Counted from the first letter of the stretch, positions 1 to 7,677 are shown. The stretch: DNA of 64,000 nt from Murimonas intestini (GCA_003148945.1 QGGY01000010.1:1-64000); one strand, 5' to 3'. Program-made: numbers and translations. The notes: generated by a model not told the origin, from the sequence alone.

Positions 1-131
1 GCCCCCCTCAAGATGAGATATCCCCCGCGAAAGCGGTAAGACCCCTTGAAGACGACGAGGTAGATAGGTTGGAGGTGGAAGCGCAGCAATGCGTGGAGCT
101 GACCAATACTAATAGGTCGAAGGCTTATCCA
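1..131 (+). rRNA. 23S ribosomal RNA, 3' end (partial)
   Basis: The first ~130 bases match the conserved 3' terminal domain of bacterial 23S rRNA, including the GAAGCGCAGCAATGCGT helix and the ACTAATAGGTCGA stretch just before the mature 3' end. The gene enters from outside the window, so only the last part is present. The 3' boundary is estimated from the E. coli alignment and may be off by a few bases. No 5S rRNA follows before the terminator. Confidence 0.93.
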
Positions 132-224
132 TAAAGGTTTAGGCAAAAGAAAACGGATGGAAATGAATCAGTACTGTGTGTGGTTTTGAAGGTACAAACT
201 TGAGAACACGAGACATAATGGATG

Positions 225-256
225 ACATCGGTAGAGATACCGGTGTTTTTGTTTTA
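225..256 (+). terminator. rRNA operon terminator
   Basis: A 9-bp hairpin, ACATCGGTA / TACCGGTGT with loop GAGA, is followed by a T-rich run. It sits about 95 bases after the 23S end and would end the rRNA operon without a 5S gene. Confidence 0.7.
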
Positions 257-323
257 CTGCCAAAGCTAAAAAGCTGACATAATGATTTTATAACTTTTAA
301 ATTTCTTTTTTGTATGAAAAATA

Positions 324-352
324 TTGACAATTTACAAGCATTATGGTATAAA
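324..352 (+). promoter_or_regulatory. sigma-A promoter of tRNA-Trp copy 1
   Basis: TTGACA (324-329), a 17-base spacer and TATAAA (347-352) lie about 22 bases before the mature tRNA. Confidence 0.75.
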
Positions 353-373
353 TAAAAGTGTTATAAATCCTAT

Positions 374-444
374 AGGGGATTGGTCAAATGGTATGACAGG
401 AGTCTCCAAAACTCTTAGCGGGAGTTCGATTCTCTCATCCCCTG
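374..444 (+). tRNA. tRNA-Trp (CCA), copy 1
   Basis: The acceptor AGGGGAT pairs with ATCCCCT at 437-443. The anticodon arm GGAGT-CTCCAAA-ACTCT gives anticodon CCA, and the T-arm carries TTCGATT. CCA is not encoded at the 3' end. The gene is 71 bases, short because of a reduced D-arm and variable loop. It has its own promoter and terminator and is identical to the copy at 1342-1412. Confidence 0.93.
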
Positions 445-451
445 TAAAGAA

Positions 452-487
452 AGAACCGGGAAACCTTTGTGGCTTCCCGGTTCTTTA
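452..487 (+). terminator. terminator after tRNA-Trp copy 1
   Basis: Perfect 11-bp inverted repeat AGAACCGGGAA / TTCCCGGTTCT followed by a short T-run. Confidence 0.7.
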
Positions 488-517
488 GTATCCATATAAT
501 AAAATACGGAGGACAAA

Positions 518-1279
518 ATGAAGAAATTATTCAATAACAGCAGAGTAAAATTGGCAGCCGCACTTACAGTGACAATTCTGGCAGGGTCTGTCTCTATGCA
601 GGCAGATGCAGAAGATGTATCTGGAGAGAGCTGGGAATTGCTCTATGAGCAGGCTGTAAAGGATGCTATGACTATTGAGCCAGAGGAGATACTTCCTGTA
701 TTGGCGATAAATGAAGATGAAGATCAGATTCGCTGGAACGATGAAGGAAAAGTGCTCATGGTTACTCTGCACCGCTATCCTGACAGTTATCCTGCCGGGA
801 ATGAGATTACCATGGACTATGGTGATACCTGGGTGACAAGCCTGGCTGAAATGGAGGATTGGTTTACAGAAAACTATAGTGAGGGACAGGACGAAGAAGA
901 CTGGACGGCCAGATTTGAAATGCTTCTTGGAATGCCGGCAGATAAGGCCCATACTCATTTTACAGCAATGTGGGTGGATCCAGCTGACATGATCCGGCCT
1001 GCATATAACCCTGATGTGACTGATGATGAAGTATTAAGCAATTTTGAGGATCCTCAAAATACAGATAAAGAATATAAAGAGTGGTTTGACGGCAATATTA
1101 TCTGGTCTTATTTTGACTCACAGTATCCGTGGACAAGACTGGGATATACATATGACTACGCTGACAATGGCACAGAATATGGACTCAGCGAGTTTATAGT
1201 GAACCAGGGGGCTTCAGTTGTTGTTGAGTTTACATACACTGTGGATGAGATGGTTGAATATCTCGAAGAAGCTAATTGA
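518..1279 (+). CDS. secreted protein of unknown function
   Basis: I do not recognise this 253-aa protein. Residues 1-31 form a classical signal peptide: a KK-rich start, the hydrophobic run LAAALTVTILAGSV, and likely cleavage after ADA. The mature part is acidic and rich in Trp, Tyr, Asp and Glu, has no Cys, and contains no membrane segment, so it is probably an exported soluble protein. The start is an ATG behind GGAGGA. The gene lies between two identical tRNA-Trp genes, and a terminator separates it from the first. Its TGA stop (1277-1279) lies inside the -35 box of the second tRNA promoter. No separate promoter is obvious, so it may depend on read-through from upstream. Confidence 0.75.
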   Translation: MKKLFNNSRVKLAAALTVTILAGSVSMQADAEDVSGESWELLYEQAVKDAMTIEPEEILPVLAINEDEDQIRWNDEGKVLMVTLHRYPDSYPAGNEITMDYGDTWVTSLAEMEDWFTENYSEGQDEEDWTARFEMLLGMPADKAHTHFTAMWVDPADMIRPAYNPDVTDDEVLSNFEDPQNTDKEYKEWFDGNIIWSYFDSQYPWTRLGYTYDYADNGTEYGLSEFIVNQGASVVVEFTYTVDEMVEYLEEAN

Positions 1280-1304
1280 CAAAAGCAGCCGCTTGTGGTA
1301 TAAA
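1276..1304 (+). promoter_or_regulatory. sigma-A promoter of tRNA-Trp copy 2
   Basis: TTGACA (1276-1281), 17 bases, TATAAA (1299-1304). The -35 hexamer contains the TGA stop codon of the preceding gene. Confidence 0.75.
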
Positions 1305-1341
1305 TATCTAGTGGCCGTTTTTAACGGGCACAAACAGATAC

Positions 1342-1412
1342 AGGGGATTGGTCAAATGGTATGACAGGAGTCTCCAAAACTCTTAGCGGGAGTTCGATTC
1401 TCTCATCCCCTG
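1342..1412 (+). tRNA. tRNA-Trp (CCA), copy 2
   Basis: Base-for-base identical to tRNA-Trp copy 1 over its 71 bases, with anticodon CCA. The flanks differ, so this is a separate transcription unit with its own promoter and terminator. Confidence 0.93.
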
Positions 1413-1421
1413 TTTTAGCAG

Positions 1422-1462
1422 ACAGCATAAACTGTAAATAAATGGTTTATGCTGTTTTTTTG
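1422..1462 (+). terminator. terminator after tRNA-Trp copy 2
   Basis: Hairpin ACAGCATAAAC / GTTTATGCTGT (11 bp, 12-base loop) followed by seven T. Confidence 0.8.
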
Positions 1463-1507
1463 TAACCTTTTTTGTTTTGGCGGTACTAAATATAGGAGGA
1501 GGCTGCT

Positions 1508-2023
1508 ATGGAAGAATTTCAGGAGCTATATCTTAAATATAATGAGCGGATCTATCATTTTCTGCTGAAGTTTACAGGCTATGATCCTGAGCTTGCGGAG
1601 GAGCTTACTCAGGAAACATTTTTTCAGGTCTTTTTGTCTCTCAGTAAGTATAAAGGTGATTCCTCTGTCTATACCTGGATCTGTTCAATAGCTAAAAATG
1701 TATGCTGTAAATACTACAGAAAGAATCCTGTCTGTGTAGCACTGTCAACTCTGGATAGCAGTGGAAGAGAGCTTATAAATAATTCAGCAGGCATGATAGA
1801 GATTATAGAAAATAAGGAACTGTCCTCGGGTATAATTAAGGAAATCATGTCCTTAAAGAAAAAATATAAAGATGTTGTTGTCTACCGGCTGTTTTTTGAA
1901 TTTTCTTTTCATGAGATTGCAGAGATTCTGGGTATGAAGGAAAGTTCAGTGAAGGTAATATACCACAGAGGGAAAGAACAGGTACGCAAAAAGCTGGAGG
2001 TTTTGTATGGCGGGATATACTGA
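1508..2023 (+). CDS. ECF-type RNA polymerase sigma factor
   Basis: This 171-aa protein has only sigma regions 2 and 4, the layout of the extracytoplasmic-function group. Region 2 (about residues 8-70) includes DPELAEELTQETFFQVF and VYTWICSIAKNVCCKYYR. Region 4 (about 115-165) has the helix-turn-helix SFHEIAEILGMKESSVKVIYHRGKEQVRKKL. The ATG follows AGGAGGAGG. It is the first gene of a tight run (1508-4115) with overlapping ends, and its 3' end overlaps the next gene by 17 bases, so the two products are probably translationally coupled. In ECF operons this second position usually holds the anti-sigma factor; here it holds a signal-peptidase-like membrane protein. Target promoters are unknown. 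Confidence 0.88.
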   Translation: MEEFQELYLKYNERIYHFLLKFTGYDPELAEELTQETFFQVFLSLSKYKGDSSVYTWICSIAKNVCCKYYRKNPVCVALSTLDSSGRELINNSAGMIEIIENKELSSGIIKEIMSLKKKYKDVVVYRLFFEFSFHEIAEILGMKESSVKVIYHRGKEQVRKKLEVLYGGIY

Positions 2024-2558
2024 AGGTCAGAATGTAGACGAGATCGCGGAAATGATGAGATATAAAAAGATTGCCGGAAAAATAAGAAAAAGGAGGGCAG
2101 CGGCAGTATGCCTTGGGGCGGCAGTGGTCTTTGGCGCAGTATTTTTGGCTAACAGTATCAGGCAGCCAGTAATCGTTGCAGGAGACTGTATGCGGTATAC
2201 AATAGAAGATGGCAGTCAATGTACAGTGAACAGGCTGGCATATATTTTTGAGAAGCCTATGTATAATGATCTGATTATTTACAAAAGCGGTAAAGAGACT
2301 AAGATCTCGCGCATACTTGGATTACCGGGTGACAGGGTAGAGATAAAGGGAGGGAAGATTAGTATAAACGGAAGGCCTGTTGAGGAATACATACAAGTGC
2401 CGGGGGAGACAGAGCTTACATTTATTTTGGATGCAGAGCAGTATTATGTGCTGCCTGATGTCCCCGGGGATGTAAGTGAGGGGAGCTGCTGCATCCAGCT
2501 TGAACAGATAGTGGGAAGAGTATCAGCAGACCAAAAAGGAGGGGCAGTTGGAAAGTAG
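2007..2558 (+). CDS. degenerate signal-peptidase-I-like membrane protein (possible anti-sigma partner)
   Basis: This 183-aa protein has an N-terminal cytosolic segment (1-30, basic end KIRKRR), one membrane helix (about 31-50) and an extracytoplasmic domain resembling S26 signal peptidases. The family boxes are readable but the catalytic residues are changed. The nucleophile box GDSM reads GDCM, with Cys61 in the Ser position. The lysine box KRxxGLPGD reads SRILGLPGD, with Ser101 in the Lys position. The late GDN/DSR box is replaced by a Cys-Cys stretch. By signal-peptidase chemistry it should be inactive or altered. It overlaps the ECF sigma gene, so it could act as an anti-sigma or sensor; that is inference from position. 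The ATG follows GGAGG. A repurposed but active peptidase is the alternative. Confidence 0.7.
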   Translation: MAGYTEGQNVDEIAEMMRYKKIAGKIRKRRAAAVCLGAAVVFGAVFLANSIRQPVIVAGDCMRYTIEDGSQCTVNRLAYIFEKPMYNDLIIYKSGKETKISRILGLPGDRVEIKGGKISINGRPVEEYIQVPGETELTFILDAEQYYVLPDVPGDVSEGSCCIQLEQIVGRVSADQKGGAVGK

Positions 2559-3390
2559 TATCATAGAATTAAAGAAAATAACAAAGATCTATAATCAAAA
2601 TGTACTTTTGAAAGATATAGATCTGTCTATCAGAAAAGGGCAGTCCATATCTTTTATCGGGCATAATGGAATTGGAAAGAGTACACTTCTTAAGATAGTA
2701 TCAGGTCTTGTCAGACCTGATGCGGGAAAAATCATATGCAGTAAGAAACTGCTGTTTCACTATATTCCTGAACATTTTCCTAAGATGAATATAAGTGCAT
2801 TCCAGTATATCAGGCATATGGGGAGGATAGACGGAATAGGGCGGGAAGATCTGGAAAAAAGGAGCAGCGAACTCTTTAAAATGTTTTACATGGATGAGAT
2901 GACAGATATACCAATGAAGCATCTGTCAAAAGGGACTCTCCAGAAGGTGGGAGTGATTCAGGCGCTGCTTACAGAACCTGATGTACTGCTTCTGGACGAG
3001 CCTTTGTCCGGCCAGGATACTGATTCTCAGAAGGTATTTATAGATACTATGAACATGCTGAGAAAAAATGGCTGCACTCTTTTCATGTCATGCCATGAAA
3101 TGAATCTTGTTAACAGCATATCCGATACTGTGTATGAAATCAGAGACAAGCAGCTGCAGAAGACAGATATGTCAAATAATTATATCCGAGAGAATGATGT
3201 CCTGTTATTTCAGCCTCCGACCGGAAACGGCAGCCACATAATGGATATACCGGCAGGATTTACAGCAGAAGAAAAGGGGCCGTTTGTAGAGGTAACAGTT
3301 CCAGACGGGGAGAGCAGGGAACTAATACTTTTACTGCTCCATAAAGGATGGGAACTGAAGCAGCTGTACCATGAGGGGAAGATAATGTGA
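2548..3390 (+). CDS. ABC transporter ATP-binding protein
   Basis: A 280-aa ABC ATPase: Walker A GHNGIGKST (38-46), a signature variant LSKGTLQKV, Walker B VLLLDEP and a late switch His (SCHE). The last ~75 residues are a short C-terminal extension, as in many exporters of the ABC-2 type. It starts with TTG behind AAAGGAGGGG, overlapping the end of the signal-peptidase-like gene by 11 bases, and its stop overlaps the ATG of the permease. The position after an ECF sigma factor suggests a stress-induced exporter. The substrate cannot be read from the sequence. Confidence 0.88.
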   Translation: MESSIIELKKITKIYNQNVLLKDIDLSIRKGQSISFIGHNGIGKSTLLKIVSGLVRPDAGKIICSKKLLFHYIPEHFPKMNISAFQYIRHMGRIDGIGREDLEKRSSELFKMFYMDEMTDIPMKHLSKGTLQKVGVIQALLTEPDVLLLDEPLSGQDTDSQKVFIDTMNMLRKNGCTLFMSCHEMNLVNSISDTVYEIRDKQLQKTDMSNNYIRENDVLLFQPPTGNGSHIMDIPAGFTAEEKGPFVEVTVPDGESRELILLLLHKGWELKQLYHEGKIM

Positions 3391-4115
3391 AACCAATAAT
3401 AGAAATAATTAAATATGACTGCAGAGTTTATTTCAGGACCAGCAGGTTTGTTATGCCGCTGGCAGTGCTTATCGTATATCTCTATGGTATGTTCACGATA
3501 AAACCGGTAGGGGTAGTGGACAGTTATGCAATGTCGGTTGTAGCCGGATTCTTTGCCATGGTCTGGTTGGGAATGACTTATAATACTCTGGAAGATATGG
3601 TCTCAGAACAGATTTTGATACTGAGGATCAAGAGCGATACAAAATATTATATTTCAGATGTGATCTTTCTTACAGTAATCAGCCTGATCATCAGTGCATT
3701 GCTGGCAGTTTTTCCTGTGTATCAGGATCTGGTGAATGGGAAAGATCTGTTTTTAAGGCCTCTTGAGGCTATGGATGTAATAAGCGGGTTTGTTTTAATA
3801 TTTGCTTCATCCTTTGCGGGAGGAGCGGCGGGATCACTGATGCATCAAAGGATCGTGAAGAACAGGAGGATCGCGGTTGTGGCAACAGCATTAATTGCGC
3901 TGATAGCCGTAACGAAAGGCGCCATAGGGGAGGAATTCGCGCTGTTTAGCATAGTGGCCTGGCTGTTTCCGCCAATATATGATGTAGTAAAGATTTTCAC
4001 GAAAGAAGAATTTTTTGAAGTGTTTAAAGTATTGAGAGCGGCATTGATGCTGCTGGTCTATGGAGGCTGTGTCTATACTCTGAAGGTCTGGCTGTTAAAG
4101 AAAAAGCGGTTTTAA
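3387..4115 (+). CDS. ABC transporter permease, ABC-2 like
   Basis: A 242-aa very hydrophobic protein with about six membrane segments (starting near 22-40, 48-64, 88-108, 128-150, 158-176 and 210-230). No catalytic motif is expected or seen. It begins at ATGTGA, sharing bases with the stop of the ATP-binding gene, so the two are co-translated subunits of one transporter. It is the last gene of the sigma-factor run. Substrate unknown. Confidence 0.8.
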   Translation: MKPIIEIIKYDCRVYFRTSRFVMPLAVLIVYLYGMFTIKPVGVVDSYAMSVVAGFFAMVWLGMTYNTLEDMVSEQILILRIKSDTKYYISDVIFLTVISLIISALLAVFPVYQDLVNGKDLFLRPLEAMDVISGFVLIFASSFAGGAAGSLMHQRIVKNRRIAVVATALIALIAVTKGAIGEEFALFSIVAWLFPPIYDVVKIFTKEEFFEVFKVLRAALMLLVYGGCVYTLKVWLLKKKRF

Positions 4116-4211
4116 TCTTTTTATTTCCGGTGATATCTGTTATACTTATTTTAGCGTCCGCAGGGGACGAACTATACGTAGACGTGTAAAAGGAACAAGG
4201 GAGACAGGGAA

Positions 4212-6788
4212 ATGAGGAATAAGAATTTATTAAAGCAGTTAGGAAAAACCACGCTGGCAATCCTTCTTTCAGCCTGCATGGCCGCAGGTACTCCGGGGGT
4301 AGCCATGGCCGCTGAGAGCGGCGGTATGGAAACAGAAGGAACAACTGAAGGTACAGAAGCTACGCAGTCAGAATCAGAAACGTCAGGGCAGGAACTACAG
4401 ACAGAAGGAGCAACAGAAGAATCAACAGAAAGCTGGACAGAAGATTTGACAGAAGAGCCGGAGAGCGATTTGCAGACAGAGGAAAATCTGAATGTAATGC
4501 CTTTAACGGAGATGGCACAGACAGAAAATGAAGCTGCGCCAGGTGATGCGGGCAGAAATGGATATAGCCTGCAGCAGTCCAGAAGTACGGAGACAGAAGA
4601 CTGGGAGGCAGTAAATAAGGCGGGTACGATTATTGAAAATTCTGTAATCGAAGTGAAATGGGAAGATATCAGAAGCGGGAACAGTTATGATATAAGCAAG
4701 CTGGAGGCATCTGTCAAAGAAAAAATTAAAAATTTACCGGGAATGGCAGAGACAGGGGTAGTAATTGATGAAGTTAAGTATACTGATTATAGAGATATGG
4801 TGATGCCGGTAGTCGGTACTTTGGATAAACCTGAAGGAATAGACGGAAAGTTTAACGTAGATATTACTATTAAGGCTGGCACACAATTTTCCTATAAAAT
4901 TAAAAATATTATAGCAAAAACAATTTCTTTTACGGATCCGAAAGATTATAAAGACTTGCAAGATGTAGAAAATCTTAAGCAGATAATTTTGAATGCTGAT
5001 TTTGATATGATGCAGGAGGATGCTCTTTCTTATGATGCATTTTGGGTGAAATTAGCTGAAATAATAAATAATTTGCCAGGAGTGGCCGAAGCCGGATGGA
5101 AGTTTAATCGTGATGATTTTGATGATTCAGCAGAGATTTCATTGGCACATGAAGGAACACTGGAAAATCCGAAAGGAAAAGATGGTGATTTTCATCGTAT
5201 TTCTCTATATATTAAGCGGGGGAAGGCTAATGCAATGGCGCCCATTTACGGAGATATAATTGCCACCCCATTTGAAAAAACACCTGATGGAAAAATATAT
5301 AAGCAGCTGCAGGATGCAGTGTCTAAAATCAATTTCACCAGATTTGAATTAGGCCAGGGAAAAGCAGGCACTCAGGATCAGGCTGTTACTGAACTTTTCA
5401 GGATGGTAAATTCGCTGCCTGAGTTAGCAGGTCCGGGAATAAATCTTGATATGGGCAGCTTAGCGACAGCAATCAATTATAGTGCAGCAAAACAGGGAAC
5501 GTCATCAAACCCTGAAGGGACTGACGGATACTTATGGTTCTGGGTAAAAGTTCCTCTGGGCAAATATGAGAATAATGCACTTATCAGTTCTGTGATCAGG
5601 GCAGAGAGATATGTAGAAGCAGAAAAACCAGATGAATCAGAAAAGCCGGAAGAATCAGAAAAACCAGTAGATTCCAAGGATAGAGAAGCTGTAGACAAGG
5701 TAAAAGAAATCTTAGATAATAAAATATTTACAATAGCCCAGAGTGCTGCACTGACAAAAGATGCAGCAGTTAACGAATTATTTGCCCAGTTAAATTCCCA
5801 GGAAGGTATGAACCAGACTGGAATAAAGCTTACTGCCGAAAATATTTATTCATGTCCTGATTTCAGGCTGGCTCAGGCTGGTACAGAAGCAAATCCTGAG
5901 GGGACTGATGGCGGTTGTAATATGACATTATATATTACGAAAGGACTTGCCAATACTACAGCGCAGATTACTATGATAATTACAGCCGAAAAGCTGAACG
6001 GACAGTGGAAAAGAAATACAAAAGGCTGGTGGTATGAATATAAGGGTGGTGCATACCCGAAGAGTACCTGGGCGCTGATTGAAGGAAAATACTATTATTT
6101 CGATGCCAACGGCTACATGAAGACCGGCTGGCAGCAGCTTGGAGGCAAGTGGTATTATTTAAAAAGCAGCGGCGAGATGGCTACTGGCTGGCAGAGGATA
6201 AAGGGAACATGGTACTACTTAAAGGACAGCGGAGAAATGGCAGTTGGCTGGCAGCAGGTGGGTAATGAATGGTATTATTTGAAATCCAGCGGGGCAATGG
6301 CTACTGGCTGGCAAAACTTAGGCGGCACATGGTATTATCTGAAGTCAAGCGGAGCGATGGCTACAGGCTGGGCAAAAGTTGGAGGAAAATGGTATTATCT
6401 GAAGTCAAATGGTGCCATGGCCACCGGCTGGCAGCAGGTGGGTGATGAATGGTATTATTTAAAATCAAGCGGAGTGATGGCCACCGGCTGGCAGCGGCTT
6501 GGAGGCAAGTGGTATTATTTGAAATCCAGCGGAGCCATGGCTGTAGGCTGGGCAAAAGTTGGAGGGAAATGGTATTATTTAAAAGAGAGCGGAGCGATGG
6601 CTACAGGCTGGCAGCAAGTTGCAGGAGAGTGGTATTATCTGGAACCAAGCGGAGCCATGGCCACAGGATGGAAACTGCTCAATAATAAATGGTATTATTT
6701 GAAATCCAGCGGAGCCATGGCTACAGGATGGGTTACCGTAAATGGGAAACAATATTATTTAAATGAAAATGGTGTATGGGTTAAGTAA
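4212..6788 (+). CDS. large GW-repeat (choline-binding-like) cell-wall protein
   Basis: An 858-aa exported surface protein. It has a signal peptide (cleavage near AMAAES, about 35), an acidic Thr/Glu-rich linker (40-120), and four related domains of about 110 residues each (about 130-590). Each domain carries a pattern like LxxxxNxLPGxAExG then GTxxNPxGxDGxF. The C-terminus has a degenerate repeat and eleven 20-residue repeats of the type ATGWQQVGGKWYYLKSSGAM (about 636-858). GW/YY repeats of this kind hold proteins to choline or wall polymers without a covalent anchor. I do not recognise the four-fold domain. The ATG follows a GGGAGACAGGGA purine run; a weak TATACT at 4141 may be its -10. It follows the ABC genes by ~100 bases and could share their regulation. 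Confidence 0.82.
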   Translation: MRNKNLLKQLGKTTLAILLSACMAAGTPGVAMAAESGGMETEGTTEGTEATQSESETSGQELQTEGATEESTESWTEDLTEEPESDLQTEENLNVMPLTEMAQTENEAAPGDAGRNGYSLQQSRSTETEDWEAVNKAGTIIENSVIEVKWEDIRSGNSYDISKLEASVKEKIKNLPGMAETGVVIDEVKYTDYRDMVMPVVGTLDKPEGIDGKFNVDITIKAGTQFSYKIKNIIAKTISFTDPKDYKDLQDVENLKQIILNADFDMMQEDALSYDAFWVKLAEIINNLPGVAEAGWKFNRDDFDDSAEISLAHEGTLENPKGKDGDFHRISLYIKRGKANAMAPIYGDIIATPFEKTPDGKIYKQLQDAVSKINFTRFELGQGKAGTQDQAVTELFRMVNSLPELAGPGINLDMGSLATAINYSAAKQGTSSNPEGTDGYLWFWVKVPLGKYENNALISSVIRAERYVEAEKPDESEKPEESEKPVDSKDREAVDKVKEILDNKIFTIAQSAALTKDAAVNELFAQLNSQEGMNQTGIKLTAENIYSCPDFRLAQAGTEANPEGTDGGCNMTLYITKGLANTTAQITMIITAEKLNGQWKRNTKGWWYEYKGGAYPKSTWALIEGKYYYFDANGYMKTGWQQLGGKWYYLKSSGEMATGWQRIKGTWYYLKDSGEMAVGWQQVGNEWYYLKSSGAMATGWQNLGGTWYYLKSSGAMATGWAKVGGKWYYLKSNGAMATGWQQVGDEWYYLKSSGVMATGWQRLGGKWYYLKSSGAMAVGWAKVGGKWYYLKESGAMATGWQQVAGEWYYLEPSGAMATGWKLLNNKWYYLKSSGAMATGWVTVNGKQYYLNENGVWVK
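6119..6778 (+). repeat. 60-bp tandem coding repeats (11 units)
   Basis: Eleven imperfect 60-base units encode the 20-residue GW repeats of the surface protein. Units such as those ending GGAGCCATGGCTAC are very similar at DNA level, which makes the array prone to gain or loss of units by recombination. Confidence 0.85.
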
Positions 6789-6812
6789 TTATGGATTAAT
6801 TAGTCATAAGAA

Positions 6813-6849
6813 AGTTGCCGTGAAGTCTCAGACTGCGGCAGCTTTTTTC
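6813..6849 (+). terminator. terminator of the GW-repeat gene
   Basis: Stem AGTTGCCG / CGGCAGCT with an inner AGTCT / AGACT helix, followed by TTTTTT. Confidence 0.75.
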
Positions 6850-6861
6850 GGATTTTTATCT

Positions 6862-6908
6862 GTAACTGTTGAGCAGGTCTGTATATATACTGCACAGTTA
6901 CCTTTTTT
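6862..6908 (+). terminator. second terminator-like inverted repeat
   Basis: GTAACTGT (6862-6869) pairs with ACAGTTAC (6894-6901), with an inner GCAG / CTGC helix, and is followed by CTTTTTT. The outer arms also occur as an inverted repeat before the uracil permease at 24925-24951. Confidence 0.5.
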
Positions 6909-6966
6909 ATGAAACTAAATAAGATTTAAAATATCATTTGCATATGTGCAAAATAAGTTACTATTC

Positions 6967-7000
6967 ACAATAAAAAGGCGGGTCTCACAAGACCCGCCTT
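6967..7000 (-). terminator. terminator of the 27-aa peptide gene
   Basis: Perfect 11-bp hairpin AAGGCGGGTCT / AGACCCGCCTT with loop TGTG, followed on the minus strand by TTTTTATTG. Two bases of the peptide's TAA stop lie inside the stem. Confidence 0.88.
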
Positions 7001-7082
7001 AAAAGTCGCCTGGACCACAAACATTTCTGAACGGTTCGAAAGCTACGCAATTTAAAGGAATATTTAACCTATTTTTTCCCAT
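6999..7082 (-). CDS. 27-aa peptide gene of unknown function
   Basis: A very short gene too small for usual gene callers, but fully equipped. The ATG follows GGAAGGAGGTGTG, 27 codons run to TAA, a TTGACT-17-TATAAT promoter lies upstream and a strong terminator begins at the stop codon. The peptide starts MGKNRLNIPLNCV and ends FRNVCGPGDF, with two Cys (12 and 22), Pro-Gly near the end and no hydrophobic signal. It does not look like a holin-like toxin, an AgrD peptide or a SCIFF peptide. Possible roles are a small regulatory or signalling peptide or a modified-peptide precursor. No maturation enzyme is visible beside it. The neighbours upstream on the same strand are a 161-aa unknown protein and an AraC/GyrI regulator. 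The signals make me fairly sure it is expressed; the function is open. Confidence 0.65.
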   Translation of the reverse strand: MGKNRLNIPLNCVAFEPFRNVCGPGDF

Positions 7083-7106
7083 TACGCACACCTCCTTCCA
7101 AAGTAC

Positions 7107-7125
7107 TAATCAATTATCTTGATTA
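7107..7125 (-). promoter_or_regulatory. operator-like palindrome before the 27-aa peptide
   Basis: Perfect inverted repeat TAATCAA / TTGATTA with a 5-base spacer, lying between the -10 box and the ribosome site of the peptide gene. It could be a repressor site or an mRNA hairpin. Confidence 0.5.
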
Positions 7126-7139
7126 ATTTTTATAGTGTT

Positions 7140-7168
7140 ATTATAAAACTTCGGAAGGAAAAAGTCAA
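7140..7168 (-). promoter_or_regulatory. sigma-A promoter of the 27-aa peptide gene
   Basis: On the minus strand: TTGACT (7168-7163), 17 bases, TATAAT (7145-7140). It is close to consensus and about 58 bases before the ATG. Confidence 0.8.
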
Positions 7169-7191
7169 TACCCAGAATAAAATATTTAGAT

Positions 7192-7677
7192 TTAAATAAT
7201 AATCTGGCAATTCAAGTCTTTTTCAAGGAATGCTTTAATGTATGGAATATTCAGCGGCGTCAGCGGAAGTGTAAATGCTGAGTATCTGCATTTTTGATAA
7301 TGTTGGCCGTCCAAATAAAAATCATATCCTTTGACACATTTTGGGTTGCAGTCATCAGGATTGATTAAACGTTTGCATACAGATGATTTTGCAATACCGG
7401 ATTTCATCTTATCTGGGAGTGTATCCAGAAAATCAGAATACTGGGCAAGAAAACGCGGATATATCCGCAGTTTCACCCCGGTTTTTCGGCATATAAAAGT
7501 AGCAAGAGTCTTTTTCGGATCTTTGAGAATATAGGAGACAGTATAACCGCTTTTAGCCTCTTTTATATCGCAGATGCAGCCACTTTTTAAGAGATATACA
7601 TTGATTTCAGAGGCAAAAAGTCTGCTTTCTTCATCAATACTTTCCAGAAATTCATTAAACTTGTGTTCACTCATCAT
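7192..7677 (-). CDS. conserved hypothetical protein
   Basis: A 161-aa soluble protein that I do not recognise. There is no signal peptide or membrane helix. It contains six Cys, including GCICD near residue 33, NPKC and KCR, spaced in a way that could bind metal, but no standard zinc-finger pattern is clear. It starts at ATGATG just after the AraC-type regulator gene (about 48 bases away on the same strand), so the two are probably one transcription unit. Its 3' end lies just upstream of the promoter of the 27-aa peptide. A link between the three is suggested only by position. Confidence 0.65.
   Translation of the reverse strand: MMSEHKFNEFLESIDEESRLFASEINVYLLKSGCICDIKEAKSGYTVSYILKDPKKTLATFICRKTGVKLRIYPRFLAQYSDFLDTLPDKMKSGIAKSSVCKRLINPDDCNPKCVKGYDFYLDGQHYQKCRYSAFTLPLTPLNIPYIKAFLEKDLNCQIII

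Noticed and set aside
139-330. A minus-strand open frame across the rRNA terminator
   Set aside because: No ribosome site, overlaps a terminator and promoter on the other strand, and gives a non-protein-like sequence.
6119-6778. Regular 60-base spacing that could suggest a CRISPR-like array
   Set aside because: All units are in frame and encode GW/YY wall-binding repeats; there are no unique spacers.
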